Origin: Streptomyces hokutonensis
Lineage (GTDB): Bacteria > Actinomycetota > Actinomycetes > Streptomycetales > Streptomycetaceae
Assembly (NCBI RefSeq): GCF_000376565.1
Contig: NZ_BARG01000020.1
Location: 1 to 64,000 of the forward strand
Length of the DNA stretch: 64,000 nt
Reading direction: 5' to 3'
The first letter of the stretch is position 1; each line of letters starts with the position of its first letter. A program made the position numbers and the translations under genes. The notes below the pieces were generated by a model. It did not search any database. It saw only the letters and a program-made list of their open reading frames with translations, and was not told the origin of the DNA. Below, one piece after another: positions 1 through 8,170 of this stretch.

Positions 1-121
1 CCCTGTCGGTTGGGATTGTCAAACGCTTTGGGCTTTCGCCTGTCGGCCTTTCGACATTCACTACGTTAGCCGATTCCCTCGCCAGCTCATAATCGAGTTC
101 CGCAAGTTCGAATTCAGGCAT
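1..121 (-). CDS. Partial hypothetical ORF running off the left edge
   Basis: On the minus strand an ATG at 119-121 opens a frame that stays open for 40 codons to the window edge. It begins MPEFELAELDYELARES and is acidic and helical-looking. Base use here is visibly less GC-rich than in neighbouring genes, and no good ribosome binding site precedes the ATG. I do not recognise the product. It may be the start of a short acquired or peptide-like gene, or a chance frame. Confidence 0.3.
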   Translation of the reverse strand, partial: MPEFELAELDYELARESANVVNVERPTGESPKRLTIPTDR

Positions 122-249
122 GCGGGCATGCTGAACGCGCCCCTGCTGAGAGGGAGTTGTAGGTAGTGGGTTGGCCGCTTCCGGCTGCAGGCGAATGCCG
201 TACCCGGGTCAAGCGGCTCGGGCTACGTTACGCACCCCGCCACGGCGCG

Positions 250-891
250 TCAACTTGACCGACGCTTCGGCGTATGGGCCCGATAAGGGCTCACCGTAGG
301 GTCGTTGGTGATCCAGAAGCGCCACGGGTGGACCGCACCCTCGCCGGACACTCCGGTGCGAGGGCCGTTGCTTACCTGATGGGACGGCACGGATGTACCG
401 GCCAGCATCCTCAAGGGTGTCTCGCCCGTGGTGCACGCGTCCGTGCCGTCCAGGGAGCGGTCGACGTCCAGGGCGGTGGCCAGGCGTGCGGGGCCTTTGG
501 CCAGTTCTTTGTCATTTCGGGCCGAGAGTCGACGTTTGCGGGCCAGTCCGGCGCCCTCGACGATCTCGCCGGCGCGGAGCAGGACCGCCCTCGCGGTGCC
601 CTCGGGGCCGCACACCAGGTTCATGCAGTGCCACATGCCGTAGGTGAAGTAGACGTACACGTACCCGGGTGGGCCGAACATCACGCCGTTGCGCGCGGTC
701 GGGCCGCGATAGGCGTGGGAGGCGGGGTCGTTTCCGCCGTCGTAGGCCTCGACCTCTGTGATGCGCAGGACTATCGGACCATCGGGGGTCGTACGGACGA
801 GGAGACGGCCCAGGAGGTCGGGGGCGACGTCCAGTACGGGGCGGTCGAAGAACTCTCTGGGGAGTGGCTTACGGTCCGGGGGCGCGATCAT
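250..891 (-). CDS. DNA-3-methyladenine glycosylase (MPG/AAG family)
   Basis: 213 residues, the usual length for bacterial AAG-type glycosylases. The enzyme excises 3-methyladenine and other alkylated purines in base excision repair in the cytoplasm. The family signature [18 protein letters not shown] lies at about residues 43-60; the glutamate of TEVEAY is the family's catalytic residue. [19 protein letters not shown] follows at about 73-91, then the AVLLRAGE and LAKGPARL blocks. The ATG start is in frame with an aligned N terminus ([18 protein letters not shown]). It stands alone, divergent from the Spo0M gene. The C-terminal tail after [10 protein letters not shown] is short and basic. The family is clear; substrate range is inferred. 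Confidence 0.93.
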   Translation of the reverse strand: MIAPPDRKPLPREFFDRPVLDVAPDLLGRLLVRTTPDGPIVLRITEVEAYDGGNDPASHAYRGPTARNGVMFGPPGYVYVYFTYGMWHCMNLVCGPEGTARAVLLRAGEIVEGAGLARKRRLSARNDKELAKGPARLATALDVDRSLDGTDACTTGETPLRMLAGTSVPSHQVSNGPRTGVSGEGAVHPWRFWITNDPTVSPYRAHTPKRRSS

Positions 892-1028
892 GGCGTCCGA
901 GCGTAGTCCAGACGCGCTTGTGCCAAGGGGTGGTCAAGGTTCGGTCCGCTTGCCAGGGTGTGGCGCGGAACCGGTCGCGGTCGGATCGCGTTTGTAGGGA
1001 TCAAGGGTCCATTCGTAAAGGGAGAGTC

Positions 1029-1811
1029 ATGGCGTTCAAGAAGCTGCTCGCGAGCCTGGGGGCCGGCGGGGCTTCGGTGGAGACGGTGCTGACCGAGGTC
1101 AACGTCGTTCCTGGTGGTGTGGTCCAGGGCGAGGTGCGGATCCAGGGCGGGTCCGTGAACCAGGAGATCCAGGGGCTCTCGGTCGGACTGCAGGCCAAGG
1201 TCGAGGTCGAGAGCGGTGACCAGGAGTACAAGCAGGACATCGAGTTCACGAAGGTGCGCCTCGGCGGTGCCTTCGAGTTGCAGGCGGGGACCGCGCACAC
1301 CGTGCCGTTCGGTCTGGAGATCCCCTGGGAGACGCCGGTCACGATGATCGACGGTCAGGCGCTGCGCGGGATGCACATCGGGGTGAGCACCGAACTGGCG
1401 ATCGCGCGGGCCGTGGACTCCAGTGACCTGGACCCGGTCAACGTGCACCCGTTGCCCGCGCAGAAGGCGATTCTGGACGCCTTCCTCCAGCTGGGCTTCC
1501 GTTTCAAGAACGCGGACATGGAGCGCGGTCACATCCGGGGGACGCGGCAGAAGCTGCCGTTCTACCAGGAGATCGAGTTCTTCCCGCCGTCGCAGTACCG
1601 CGGGCTGAACCAGGTCGAGCTGAGCTTCGTGGCCGACGAGAACGCGATGGACGTCATCCTGGAGATGGACAAGAAGCCGGGCCTCTTCAGTGAGGGCAGT
1701 GACACCTTCCGGTCCTTCCAGGTGGGCCAGCACGACTTCCACGGGACGGACTGGGCCGCCTACCTCAATCAGTGGATCTCCGAGGTCGGCAGCAAGCGCA
1801 ACTGGTTCTAG
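1029..1811 (+). CDS. Spo0M-family sporulation protein
   Basis: 260 residues. The N terminus MAFKKLLASLGAGGASVETV and the following arrestin-like beta-rich body match the Spo0M/SpoOM family, named for sporulation control in Bacillus and common in actinomycetes. The role is structural or scaffolding; no enzyme is expected. The ATG at 1029 is chosen over upstream in-frame starts because it follows AAAGGGAGAG and gives the conserved N terminus. Two motifs near the middle (KLPFYQEIEFFPPSQYRGLNQ; VADENAMDVILEMDKK) are typical of the family. A YbhB-like gene follows 40 nt downstream on the same strand, with a terminator after that gene, so the two probably share a transcript. Confidence 0.88.
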   Translation: MAFKKLLASLGAGGASVETVLTEVNVVPGGVVQGEVRIQGGSVNQEIQGLSVGLQAKVEVESGDQEYKQDIEFTKVRLGGAFELQAGTAHTVPFGLEIPWETPVTMIDGQALRGMHIGVSTELAIARAVDSSDLDPVNVHPLPAQKAILDAFLQLGFRFKNADMERGHIRGTRQKLPFYQEIEFFPPSQYRGLNQVELSFVADENAMDVILEMDKKPGLFSEGSDTFRSFQVGQHDFHGTDWAAYLNQWISEVGSKRNWF

Positions 1812-1851
1812 GCTCGGGACGTACTGAAGATTCCGATCAGGAGGTACCGAG

Positions 1852-2391
1852 GTGACCGAGCTGAAGCGGCGACCGCTCCCCCATGACTTCCATCCGCCCG
1901 TGCCGTCGTTCACGGTGACGAGTGAGGACGTCTCGCCGGGGGCGACGCTCAAGGACGCTCAGGTCTACGCGGCCGGCAACACCTCGCCGCAGCTGCGGTG
2001 GGAGGGCTTCCCTGCCGAGACCAAGAGTTTCGCCGTGACCTGCTACGACCCGGACGCCCCTACGGGGAGCGGGTTCTGGCACTGGACGGTGTTCGACATC
2101 CCGGCCTCGGTGACCGAGCTGCCGACGGGTGCGGGCAGCGGCAAGTTCGAGGGGCTGCCCGAGGGCGCCGTACAGGTGCGGAACGACTACGGGACGAAGG
2201 ACTTCGGCGGGGCCGCTCCGCCGCCCGGGGACGGGTCGCACCGTTATGTGTTCACGGTGTACGCCGTGGACTCGGAGAAGCTCGGTCCGGACTCGGACGT
2301 TTCTCCGGCGGTCGTCGGTTTCAACCTGCGGTTTCACGCGCTGGCACGTGCCCAGCTGATCGGTGAGTACGAAGCGCCCACCGAAGACTGA
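1852..2391 (+). CDS. YbhB/YbcL-family (PEBP, Raf kinase inhibitor-like) protein
   Basis: 179 residues, GTG start preceded by AGGAGG. The phosphatidylethanolamine-binding-protein fold is shown by the ligand-pocket segments [39 protein letters not shown] and [14 protein letters not shown]. These contain the conserved DPDAP and GSHRY motifs. No signal peptide, so cytoplasmic. Bacterial members have no firmly assigned ligand; roles in small-molecule or protein-kinase binding are inferred from eukaryotic relatives. A hairpin with a T tract lies 16 nt past the stop. Confidence 0.93.
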   Translation: MTELKRRPLPHDFHPPVPSFTVTSEDVSPGATLKDAQVYAAGNTSPQLRWEGFPAETKSFAVTCYDPDAPTGSGFWHWTVFDIPASVTELPTGAGSGKFEGLPEGAVQVRNDYGTKDFGGAAPPPGDGSHRYVFTVYAVDSEKLGPDSDVSPAVVGFNLRFHALARAQLIGEYEAPTED

Positions 2392-2406
2392 CGTTCATTG
2401 AACGTT

Positions 2407-2450
2407 TGCCCGCCTCTGGTCTTGGAATTGATCAGGGGCGGGCAGTTTTT
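2407..2450 (+). terminator. Intrinsic terminator after the spo0M-ybhB pair
   Basis: A 12-bp stem (TGCCCGCCTCTG pairing with CAGGGGCGGGCA, one G-U) closes a 14-nt loop. It is followed by GTTTTTA, a rare true T tract in this GC-rich DNA. Confidence 0.85.
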
Positions 2451-2536
2451 ATTGCGTTGTCCATCTCGGCGTGCCCGGCCAGAGTTGATCCAAGCCCGCC
2501 AGGCGGTGGGCCGATTGCACACGGGAGGTGGGCTGG

Positions 2537-3043
2537 ATGCGGGACACGCTGGTGCTGAACGCGAGCTTCGAGCCGCTGTCGACGGTGTCGTTGAATCGAG
2601 CCGTCGTTCTGGTGCTCCAGGACAAGGCTGTCGTCGAGCAGGCCCACCCCGAACTGCGTATGCGCGGAGCCGAGGTTGACATACCGGCTCCCCGGGTCAT
2701 CCGGTTGTGCAGGTATGTGAGGGTGCCGTTCCGAAGACAAGCTCCGTGGTCGAGGCGGGGTGTGCTGGTACGGGACCGGCACCGGTGCGCGTACTGCGGC
2801 AGGCGGGCGACGACGGTCGACCACGTGGTGCCCAGGGCGCAGGGTGGTCAGGACTCCTGGCTGAACACGGTGGCCTCGTGCGCGGAGGACAACCACCGCA
2901 AGGCGGCGCGGACTCCGGAGCAGGCGGGGATGCCGCTGCTGCGGCGGCCGTTCGAGCCGACGCCTGCGGACGCGATGCTGTTGGCGCTGGGGACCGAGGA
3001 CTTCGACGCCTTGCCGCAGTGGCTGGTGCAGCCGGCGGCATAG
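2537..3043 (+). CDS. HNH endonuclease domain protein
   Basis: 168 residues. The N-terminal part (MRDTLVLNASFEPLSTVSL) is a conserved actinobacterial leader domain. The HNH nuclease follows: CAYCG supplies the first zinc pair, TTVDHVVPRAQGG carries the DH core, and CAEDNHRKA carries the second cysteine, the asparagine and the final residues. An upstream GTG at 2528 is in frame, but GGGAGG at 2523-2528 sits 8 nt before the ATG at 2537, so the ATG is preferred. The gene stands alone between two terminators. Its substrate is unknown; such stand-alone HNH proteins are widespread housekeeping genes in actinomycetes. Confidence 0.9.
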   Translation: MRDTLVLNASFEPLSTVSLNRAVVLVLQDKAVVEQAHPELRMRGAEVDIPAPRVIRLCRYVRVPFRRQAPWSRRGVLVRDRHRCAYCGRRATTVDHVVPRAQGGQDSWLNTVASCAEDNHRKAARTPEQAGMPLLRRPFEPTPADAMLLALGTEDFDALPQWLVQPAA

Positions 3044-3057
3044 GGCATGTGAGCGGA

Positions 3058-3093
3058 ACTGGGGCCCACCTCCTGCGGGAGGTGGGCCCCAGT
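3058..3093. terminator. Perfect 16-bp bidirectional terminator hairpin
   Basis: ACTGGGGCCCACCTCC pairs perfectly with GGAGGTGGGCCCCAGT around a TGCG loop. It sits between the convergent HNH and SPFH genes and can end both transcripts. Confidence 0.85.
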
Positions 3094-3110
3094 GTCGTAG
3101 GACAGGCCCG

Positions 3111-4070
3111 TCAGTCGATGGACGGCTTCTCCCGGCGTTCCGAATTGCCGTCCGAGTTGCCGGAGTTGCCTCCGCCGCCTCCCGAACCGCCGCCGAACGG
3201 GCCCATGTTGCCCATCGCGCCGGACAAGCCCTTGAGGGCGTCGCCGATTTCGCTGGGGACGATCCAGAGCTTGTTGGCGTCGCCTTCGGCGATCTTCGGG
3301 AGCATCTGGAGGTACTGGTAGCTCAGGAGCTTCTGGTCGGCGTCTCCGGCGTGGATGGCCTCGAAGACCGTACGTACGGCCTGGGCCTCGCCCTCGGCGC
3401 GCAGGGCGGCCGCCTTGGCCTCACCTTCGGCGCGCAGGATCTGGGACTGCTTCTCGCCCTCCGCGGTGAGGATGGCGGCCTGGCGCGTGCCCTCCGCGGT
3501 GAGGATCGCGGCGCGCTTGTCACGGTCGGCGCGCATCTGCTTCTCCATCGAGTCCTGGATGGAGGTCGGGGGCTCAATCGCCTTGAGTTCGACGCGGTTC
3601 ACGCGGATGCCCCACTTGCCCGTCGCCTCGTCGAGGACTCCGCGCAGGGCCGCGTTGATCTCCTCGCGGGAGGTCAGGGTGCGCTCCAGGTCCATGCCGC
3701 CGATGATGTTGCGGAGCGTGGTGACCGTGAGCTGCTCGATTGCCTGGATGTAGCTGGCCACTTCGTAGGTCGCGGCCCGCGCGTCCGTCACCTGGTAGTA
3801 GATGACCGTGTCGATGTTGACGACCAGGTTGTCCTGGGTGATCACCGGCTGCGGCGGGAACGGTACGACCTGTTCGCGCAGGTCGATGCGGTTGCGGATC
3901 GTGTCTATGAACGGGACGACGATGTTGAGTCCCGCGTTGAGTGTCCGTGTGTAGCGGCCGAACCGCTCCACGATCGCGGCACTTGCCTGCGGGATGACCT
4001 GGATCGTCTTGATCAAAGCGATGAAGACCAACACCACCAGGATGATCAAGACGATGATGACCGGTTCCAT
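3111..4070 (-). CDS. SPFH/band 7 (stomatin-like) membrane protein
   Basis: 319 residues. A single N-terminal membrane segment (EPVIIVLIILVVLVFIALI, about 2-20) leads into the SPFH domain (VERFGRYTRTL; LREQVVPFPPQPVITQDN). A long helical coiled-coil region follows, with repeats of the type ILTAEGxxQAA and ILRAEGEAKAAALRAEGEA around residues 185-230. The C-terminal tail is glycine- and serine-rich. This is the QmcA/stomatin architecture, thought to form large oligomeric cages at membrane microdomains. The NfeD-like gene lies 130 nt upstream on the same strand, the usual partner arrangement. Confidence 0.93.
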   Translation of the reverse strand: MEPVIIVLIILVVLVFIALIKTIQVIPQASAAIVERFGRYTRTLNAGLNIVVPFIDTIRNRIDLREQVVPFPPQPVITQDNLVVNIDTVIYYQVTDARAATYEVASYIQAIEQLTVTTLRNIIGGMDLERTLTSREEINAALRGVLDEATGKWGIRVNRVELKAIEPPTSIQDSMEKQMRADRDKRAAILTAEGTRQAAILTAEGEKQSQILRAEGEAKAAALRAEGEAQAVRTVFEAIHAGDADQKLLSYQYLQMLPKIAEGDANKLWIVPSEIGDALKGLSGAMGNMGPFGGGSGGGGGNSGNSDGNSERREKPSID

Positions 4071-4200
4071 CGTGCTCCCCGTACCCTTCTCCGCCTCGGC
4101 GCTTTCGGAAGATCTTATGGTTGTTGAAGATCTTGCTGGTCGAGTCTGTCAGACCGTCACGCAACTCGTGTGCTGTTCGGTTCAGTTGAGTCCTGCGAGG

Positions 4201-4635
4201 TCAGATGACGATCGCGGTGGCTCCCTCGATCTCCACGACGTCCACCTCCTGGCCCGGTTCGTAGGCGCGGTCGGTGTCGAGCGCGCGGGCCGACCAGACC
4301 TCGCCTGCGAGCTTGATCCGGCCGTGGCCCGAGCCGTCGACGCGCTCCAGGACGACGGCTTGTCTGCCCTTCAACGCGTCCACGCCCGTGGCGAGTTGGG
4401 GGCGTTGGGAGCGGTGCCGGTTCGCGATGGGCCGTACGACGGCGATCAGGGCGACCGAGACGACGGCGAAGACGAGGACCTGGACGACGGGGTCCCCGCC
4501 GAGCCCGGCGGTGGCCGCGGCGGCGCCCGCGCCCGCGGCGAGCATGCCGAACTCGGGCATGGCGGTCACCACGAGCGGGATTCCGAGTGCCGCCGCGCCG
4601 ACGAGCCACCACACCCATGCGCCGATGTCGTTCAC
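4201..4635 (-). CDS. NfeD-like membrane protein
   Basis: 144 residues, GTG start. Two or three N-terminal hydrophobic segments (WVWWLVGAAALGIPLVV; VLVFAVVSVALIAVV) precede a soluble C-terminal OB-fold domain ending in DVVEIEGATAIVI, with the conserved LAGEVWSARALD stretch. NfeD proteins accompany SPFH proteins and are thought to contact them at the membrane; this copy is the short form without the ClpP-like protease domain. It lies directly upstream of the SPFH gene on the same strand, so cotranscription is likely. Confidence 0.9.
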   Translation of the reverse strand: MNDIGAWVWWLVGAAALGIPLVVTAMPEFGMLAAGAGAAAATAGLGGDPVVQVLVFAVVSVALIAVVRPIANRHRSQRPQLATGVDALKGRQAVVLERVDGSGHGRIKLAGEVWSARALDTDRAYEPGQEVDVVEIEGATAIVI

Positions 4636-4715
4636 AAGGTCATGGTAGGGCGGTGGGTCGGGTCGCGGACAGGGCGCATATGCCCGTACGACCCGTATTT
4701 TTCAGGGGAGTTCGG

Positions 4716-5507
4716 TCAGGACATGGGGAGACCGTGTGCGGTCCAGCGGTCGCCGACCTGCTCGACGATCAGCGGGAGGCCGAAGCAGAGGGAGAGGTTG
4801 CGCGCGGTGAGTTCGAGCTCCAGCGGGCCCGCGGCGAGGACCTTGCCCTGACGGATCATCAGGACGTGGGTGAAGCCGGGGGCGATCTCCTCGACATGGT
4901 GGGTGACCATGATCATGGAGGGGGCGATCGGGTCGCGGGCGAGCCGGCCGAGCCGGCGTACGAGGTCCTCGCGTCCGCCGAGGTCGAGGCCGGCGGCGGG
5001 CTCGTCGAGGAGGAGCAGTTCGGGGTCGGTCATCAGGGCGCGGGCGATGAGGGTGCGCTTGCGCTCTCCCTCGGAGAGGGTGCCGAACTTGCGGTCCAGG
5101 TAGTCGCTCATGCCGAGGCGGTCGAGGAAGGCGCGGGCGCGCTGCTCGTCGACGTCCTCGTAGTCCTCGTGCCAGCCGGCGGTCATGCCGTAGGCGGCGG
5201 TCAGCACGGTCTGCAGGACGGTCTGGCGCTTGGGGAGCTTCTCGGCCATGGCGATACCGGCGACGCCGATGCGGGGGCGCAGTTCGAAGACGTCGACCTT
5301 GCCGAGGGTCTCGCCGAGGATGGTGGCGGTGCCGCTGCTGGGGAACAGGTAGCTGGACGCGACGTTCAGGAGGGTGGTCTTGCCGGCGCCGTTCGGGCCG
5401 AGGATGACCCAGCGCTCGCCCTCCTTGACCGACCAGGAGACCTGGTCCACCAGAGCCCGGCCCTCCCGGACCACGGTTACGTCCTCCAGCTCCAGAACAT
5501 CGCTCAT
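4716..5507 (-). CDS. ABC transporter ATP-binding protein
   Basis: 263 residues from ATG at 5507 (MSDVLELEDVTVV). An in-frame ATG six codons upstream is an alternative. Walker A is [12 protein letters not shown]. The signature is LSEGERKR rather than LSGGQ. Walker B is LLLLDEPAAGLD and the switch histidine lies in MVTHHVEEI. No permease or binding protein is adjacent, so the transported substrate cannot be told; it may act with a permease encoded elsewhere. It is divergent from the hypothetical gene at 5640. Confidence 0.88.
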   Translation of the reverse strand: MSDVLELEDVTVVREGRALVDQVSWSVKEGERWVILGPNGAGKTTLLNVASSYLFPSSGTATILGETLGKVDVFELRPRIGVAGIAMAEKLPKRQTVLQTVLTAAYGMTAGWHEDYEDVDEQRARAFLDRLGMSDYLDRKFGTLSEGERKRTLIARALMTDPELLLLDEPAAGLDLGGREDLVRRLGRLARDPIAPSMIMVTHHVEEIAPGFTHVLMIRQGKVLAAGPLELELTARNLSLCFGLPLIVEQVGDRWTAHGLPMS

Positions 5508-5639
5508 GAGCGCGCTGTCTCCCATTGCATCGTCGGCCTGTCTCGGCTGTCGCGTGCGCCGGTAGGCGCAGCCCTCGAAGAAATCTACGCCACCGGCCGG
5601 GCGGTCCATCCCATCGGTCCGGTCCTTAGGGTGGGGGGC

Positions 5640-6428
5640 ATGCTTTCGGAACCACGATCAGGACGCCTCGCCGCCTGGGGAAACGCCCTTTTGGCCGGTC
5701 TTGTCTCACCGGACGACGCCGTACTCGCCATCGTGGGCGAGGACGCCGTACACCGGGTGGAAGGGCTGCCGGGCGAGTCGGCGCCCGTCGGACTCACACT
5801 CGCGCTGGGACGGCTGCGCACCCTCGGGGTGACCGGACTCCGGCTGGCGCTGCCCACCTCGGGACACCCGCTGGGGCTGAGCGGCCCGCCCGCGTTCAAC
5901 GCGCGGGCCCTGGAGGCCGAGGAGGCGGTGATCTGCTACGGCGCCGCGCTCGGCCTCGTTCCCGAGGTGTACGAGGCCGGTCCCGCCGGTGATGTGCATG
6001 TCGAGGTCGTCTGGCACTGCCTGCCGGTGCGGGAGGCGCCGCCCGCCGATGTGCCCTCGCTCGGGGAGGCCGAGCGGGAGCTCGCGGAGGCGCTGCGGGA
6101 CGCCACGGCGGTGCTGTCGCGGCTGGACGTGGCCGGGTCGGGGCCGGTCGCGGAGGCGGCGCTCGACGCGTATCGCGCGCGGGCGGAGCGGGGGCGGGAG
6201 GTATTGGCGCCGGGGTATCCGCCGCGCGCGGTGCGGGTGTTGGAGCTGGCGCAGCGGGTGGGGCTGCTGGTGTCCCTGGCCGAGGAGAGCGGGCACGGGG
6301 GTGCGGTGAGCGCCTCCGAGATGGCGGTGCGGGCGGAGGCGTTGCGGCCGGTGGAGCGGACGGCTCGGCGGGCGCAGGTCGCGGCGTACAACTCCGTTGT
6401 GGAGGAGCGGGAGAAGGGGGTGCGGTGA
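5640..6428 (+). CDS. Conserved hypothetical protein
   Basis: 262 residues from ATG at 5640, which follows a purine-rich GGGTGGGGGG stretch. The protein is alanine- and leucine-rich and cytoplasmic, without signal peptide or membrane segments. It has a possible alpha/beta N-terminal half (HRVEGLPGESAPVGLTLALG) and a helical C terminus (ERTARRAQVAAYNSVVEE). I do not recognise a named domain. The region looks conserved in Streptomyces because codon use is strongly third-position GC biased throughout. Function unknown. Confidence 0.75.
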   Translation: MLSEPRSGRLAAWGNALLAGLVSPDDAVLAIVGEDAVHRVEGLPGESAPVGLTLALGRLRTLGVTGLRLALPTSGHPLGLSGPPAFNARALEAEEAVICYGAALGLVPEVYEAGPAGDVHVEVVWHCLPVREAPPADVPSLGEAERELAEALRDATAVLSRLDVAGSGPVAEAALDAYRARAERGREVLAPGYPPRAVRVLELAQRVGLLVSLAEESGHGGAVSASEMAVRAEALRPVERTARRAQVAAYNSVVEEREKGVR

Positions 6429-6464
6429 GCGTCGGTTTGTGTGATGTCCGGTGTTGGTGTGGGC

Positions 6465-6540
6465 GTCCGGGGGCTCCGCCCCCAGGCCCCCGTCGGCCCT
6501 GAAGGGGCCTCGTCCTCAAACGCCGGACGGGCTGATTTGC
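6465..6540. repeat. Streptomyces-type intergenic repeat element
   Basis: The stretch holds a short hairpin GGGGGCTCCGCCCCC (6469-6483), then CCTCAAACGCCGGACGGGCT (from 6514). I recall both as recurring in intergenic DNA of many Streptomyces chromosomes. It lies between the hypothetical gene and the terminator of the first chaplin. Only one copy is visible in this window. Confidence 0.5.
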
Positions 6541-6623
6541 GGGCCTGCGTTGAAAGACCCCGCGCGGGCGGGATTTTGGCGGTCTGAGTTGGAAAGGCAC
6601 GGTCTACACACGGTCTACAACAG

Positions 6624-6663
6624 AACGGGCCCCGCGAGTCGTCGTTGACTCGTGGGGCCCGTT
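6624..6663 (-). terminator. Terminator hairpin after the upstream chaplin gene
   Basis: AACGGGCCCCGCGAGTC pairs with GACTCGTGGGGCCCGTT (17 bp, one G-U) around GTCGTT, 17 nt beyond the stop codon of the minus-strand chaplin. Confidence 0.75.
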
Positions 6664-6679
6664 CCTACTGGCGTGGGCG

Positions 6680-6919
6680 TCAGCCGTTGATGCCCTTGTT
6701 GCCGAACGTGGGGTTCAGCAGGCCGATGACGTTGACGCTGTCGCCGACGACGTTGACGGGGACGTGGACCGGGACCTGGACGACGTTGCCGGAACCGACA
6801 CCCGGCGACTTCACGGCCGCGCCGTCGGCACCCGCGTCGGCGACAGCGGCACCGGCGGAGGCGCCAGCGGCGATACCGGCGACGGTGAGGGCCACGGCGG
6901 CCTTCTTGGCGATGTTCAT
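6680..6919 (-). CDS. Short chaplin, cysteine-less (ChpE-like paralogue)
   Basis: 79 residues from ATG at 6919, preceded by GCAGGAGGAACG. A signal peptide (MNIAKKAAVALTVAGIAAGA..., cleavage near AVADA) leads to one chaplin domain. The domain carries the hallmark SPGVGSGNVVQVPVHVPVN, SVNVIGLLNP and FGN motifs. Chaplins are secreted amyloid-forming surfactants that coat aerial hyphae and spores. Short chaplins normally carry two cysteines; this one has none, like ChpE. It lies 214 nt downstream of a second cysteine-less copy on the same strand, with its own terminator, which points to gene duplication. A longer upstream frame exists but lacks a signal peptide in the right place. Confidence 0.93.
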   Translation of the reverse strand: MNIAKKAAVALTVAGIAAGASAGAAVADAGADGAAVKSPGVGSGNVVQVPVHVPVNVVGDSVNVIGLLNPTFGNKGING

Positions 6920-7075
6920 GGGAAGCGTTCCTCCTGCGATTGCGTGACCGACCCGGCCGCGGGTCGTGAGCTGATCAACGCAGGGAGTACCGGAAACGGC
7001 ACGGGAAAGCGCGTTTGACTGCCCGTTCGGATCATTGGCGCGACAAGCCGACCGGATGACCAGGTGACGAGCAGA

Positions 7076-7107
7076 CCGGCCTCCCAGGGAGTGCCCTGGG
7101 AGGCCGG
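7076..7107 (-). terminator. Perfect 14-bp terminator hairpin after chpE
   Basis: CCGGCCTCCCAGGG pairs perfectly with CCCTGGGAGGCCGG around an AGTG loop, 26 nt beyond the chpE stop codon on the minus strand. It suggests the two chaplin genes are separate transcription units. Confidence 0.8.
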
Positions 7108-7133
7108 AGGTCACTGTCGCGGAGCGACGTGCG

Positions 7134-7373
7134 TCAGTGGTTGACGCCCAGGTTGCCGAAGGCGGGGTTCAGGACGCCGATGACGTTGACGCTGTTGCCC
7201 ACCGCGTTCACCGGGACGTGCACCGGGACCTGGACGACGTTGCCCGAGCCGACGCCGGGCGAACCGACGGCCTGGCCGTTCGCCAGGCCGTCGGCGGAGG
7301 CCAGCCCGGCACCGGCGGCTACCAGCCCGCCGGCCACCATCGTCACGGCCGCTGCCTTCTTCAGGTTCTTCAC
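7134..7373 (-). CDS. chpE: Short chaplin ChpE
   Basis: 79 residues, GTG start at 7373 with AGGAGG 8 nt upstream. The signal peptide is followed by one chaplin domain (SPGVGSGNVVQVPVHVPVN, SVNVIGVLNPAFGNLGVN). The N terminus MKNLKKAAAVTMVAGG and C terminus FGNLGVNH match what I remember of S. coelicolor ChpE. ChpE lacks the cysteine pair of other short chaplins and is one of the essential core chaplins there. It is secreted and assembles into surface amyloid to lower water surface tension. It sits beside a paralogue and upstream of no other gene on its strand. Confidence 0.94.
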   Translation of the reverse strand: MKNLKKAAAVTMVAGGLVAAGAGLASADGLANGQAVGSPGVGSGNVVQVPVHVPVNAVGNSVNVIGVLNPAFGNLGVNH

Positions 7374-7528
7374 TTCTGAGCCCTCCTAGCGATCACCGCG
7401 GCAGGCGCCGCGGCACGCATTGGAGAACGGCGGAGATCCACGAAGGATGCGCCATCCGGGGGACATTCCCACGACGGTATGAATCTCGGTCCGGAAGGGG
7501 ACGTTCCGGGTTGCCGCCGCACCCTCTC

Positions 7529-8170
7529 CTATCTCGTCAGACCGTGGCGTACGGCGAACAGGGCCGCCTGCGTGCGGTCCGCCAGGTCGAGCTTCATCAG
7601 GATGTTCGAGACGTGGGTCTTGACCGTCTTCTCGGAGAGCACCAGGGCGCGGGCTATCTCGCGGTTGGAGCGGCCGTCCGCGATCAGGCCGAGCACCTCG
7701 CGCTCCCGCTCCGTGAGGGAACCGCCTCTCCCCTGCCCGGAGTTGGACTCCTCCTGGGACAACAGGACACCGGCGACCTCCGGTTGGAGCAGGATGTGGC
7801 CCGCGTGGACGGAGCGGATGGCGCCGGCCAGGGCGTCCGGGTCCACGTCCTTGTAGACGTAGCCGGCGGCGCCCGCGCGCAGGGCCGGGATCACCGTGCG
7901 CTGTTCGGTGAAGCTGGTGACGATCAGCACGCGCGCGGGGTGGTCGAGTTCGCGGAGTCTGCGCAACGCGTCGATGCCGTCCATGCCCGGCATCTTGACG
8001 TCCATGAGGACGACGTCGGGCTTCAACTCCTCGGTGCGGGCGACCCCTTCGGCGCCGTCGGCCGCCTCGCCGACGACCTCGATGTCGTCCTGCACCTCCA
8101 GGAAGGTGCGCAGGCCCCGGCGGACGACCTGGTGGTCGTCGACGATCAGCACCTTGATTGCGTCAGCCAC
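7529..8170 (-). CDS. NarL/LuxR-family response regulator
   Basis: 213 residues. The receiver domain has the acidic pair in LIVDDHQ, the phosphoacceptor Asp57 in VVLMDVKMPG and lysine in the VYKDVDPD segment. A LuxR-type helix-turn-helix follows at about 150-205 (LTEREREVLGLIADGRSNRE; LSEKTVKTHVSNILMKL). It overlaps the kinase gene by 8 nt, so the pair is translationally coupled, kinase first. Target genes are unknown. Chaplin chpE lies directly downstream, but on a separate transcript. Confidence 0.96.
   Translation of the reverse strand: MADAIKVLIVDDHQVVRRGLRTFLEVQDDIEVVGEAADGAEGVARTEELKPDVVLMDVKMPGMDGIDALRRLRELDHPARVLIVTSFTEQRTVIPALRAGAAGYVYKDVDPDALAGAIRSVHAGHILLQPEVAGVLLSQEESNSGQGRGGSLTEREREVLGLIADGRSNREIARALVLSEKTVKTHVSNILMKLDLADRTQAALFAVRHGLTR

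Noticed and set aside
6920..7075. BldN-type promoter before the first chaplin
   Set aside because: CGTTGA occurs upstream, but no CGTAAC-like -35 is found at 16 bp spacing.
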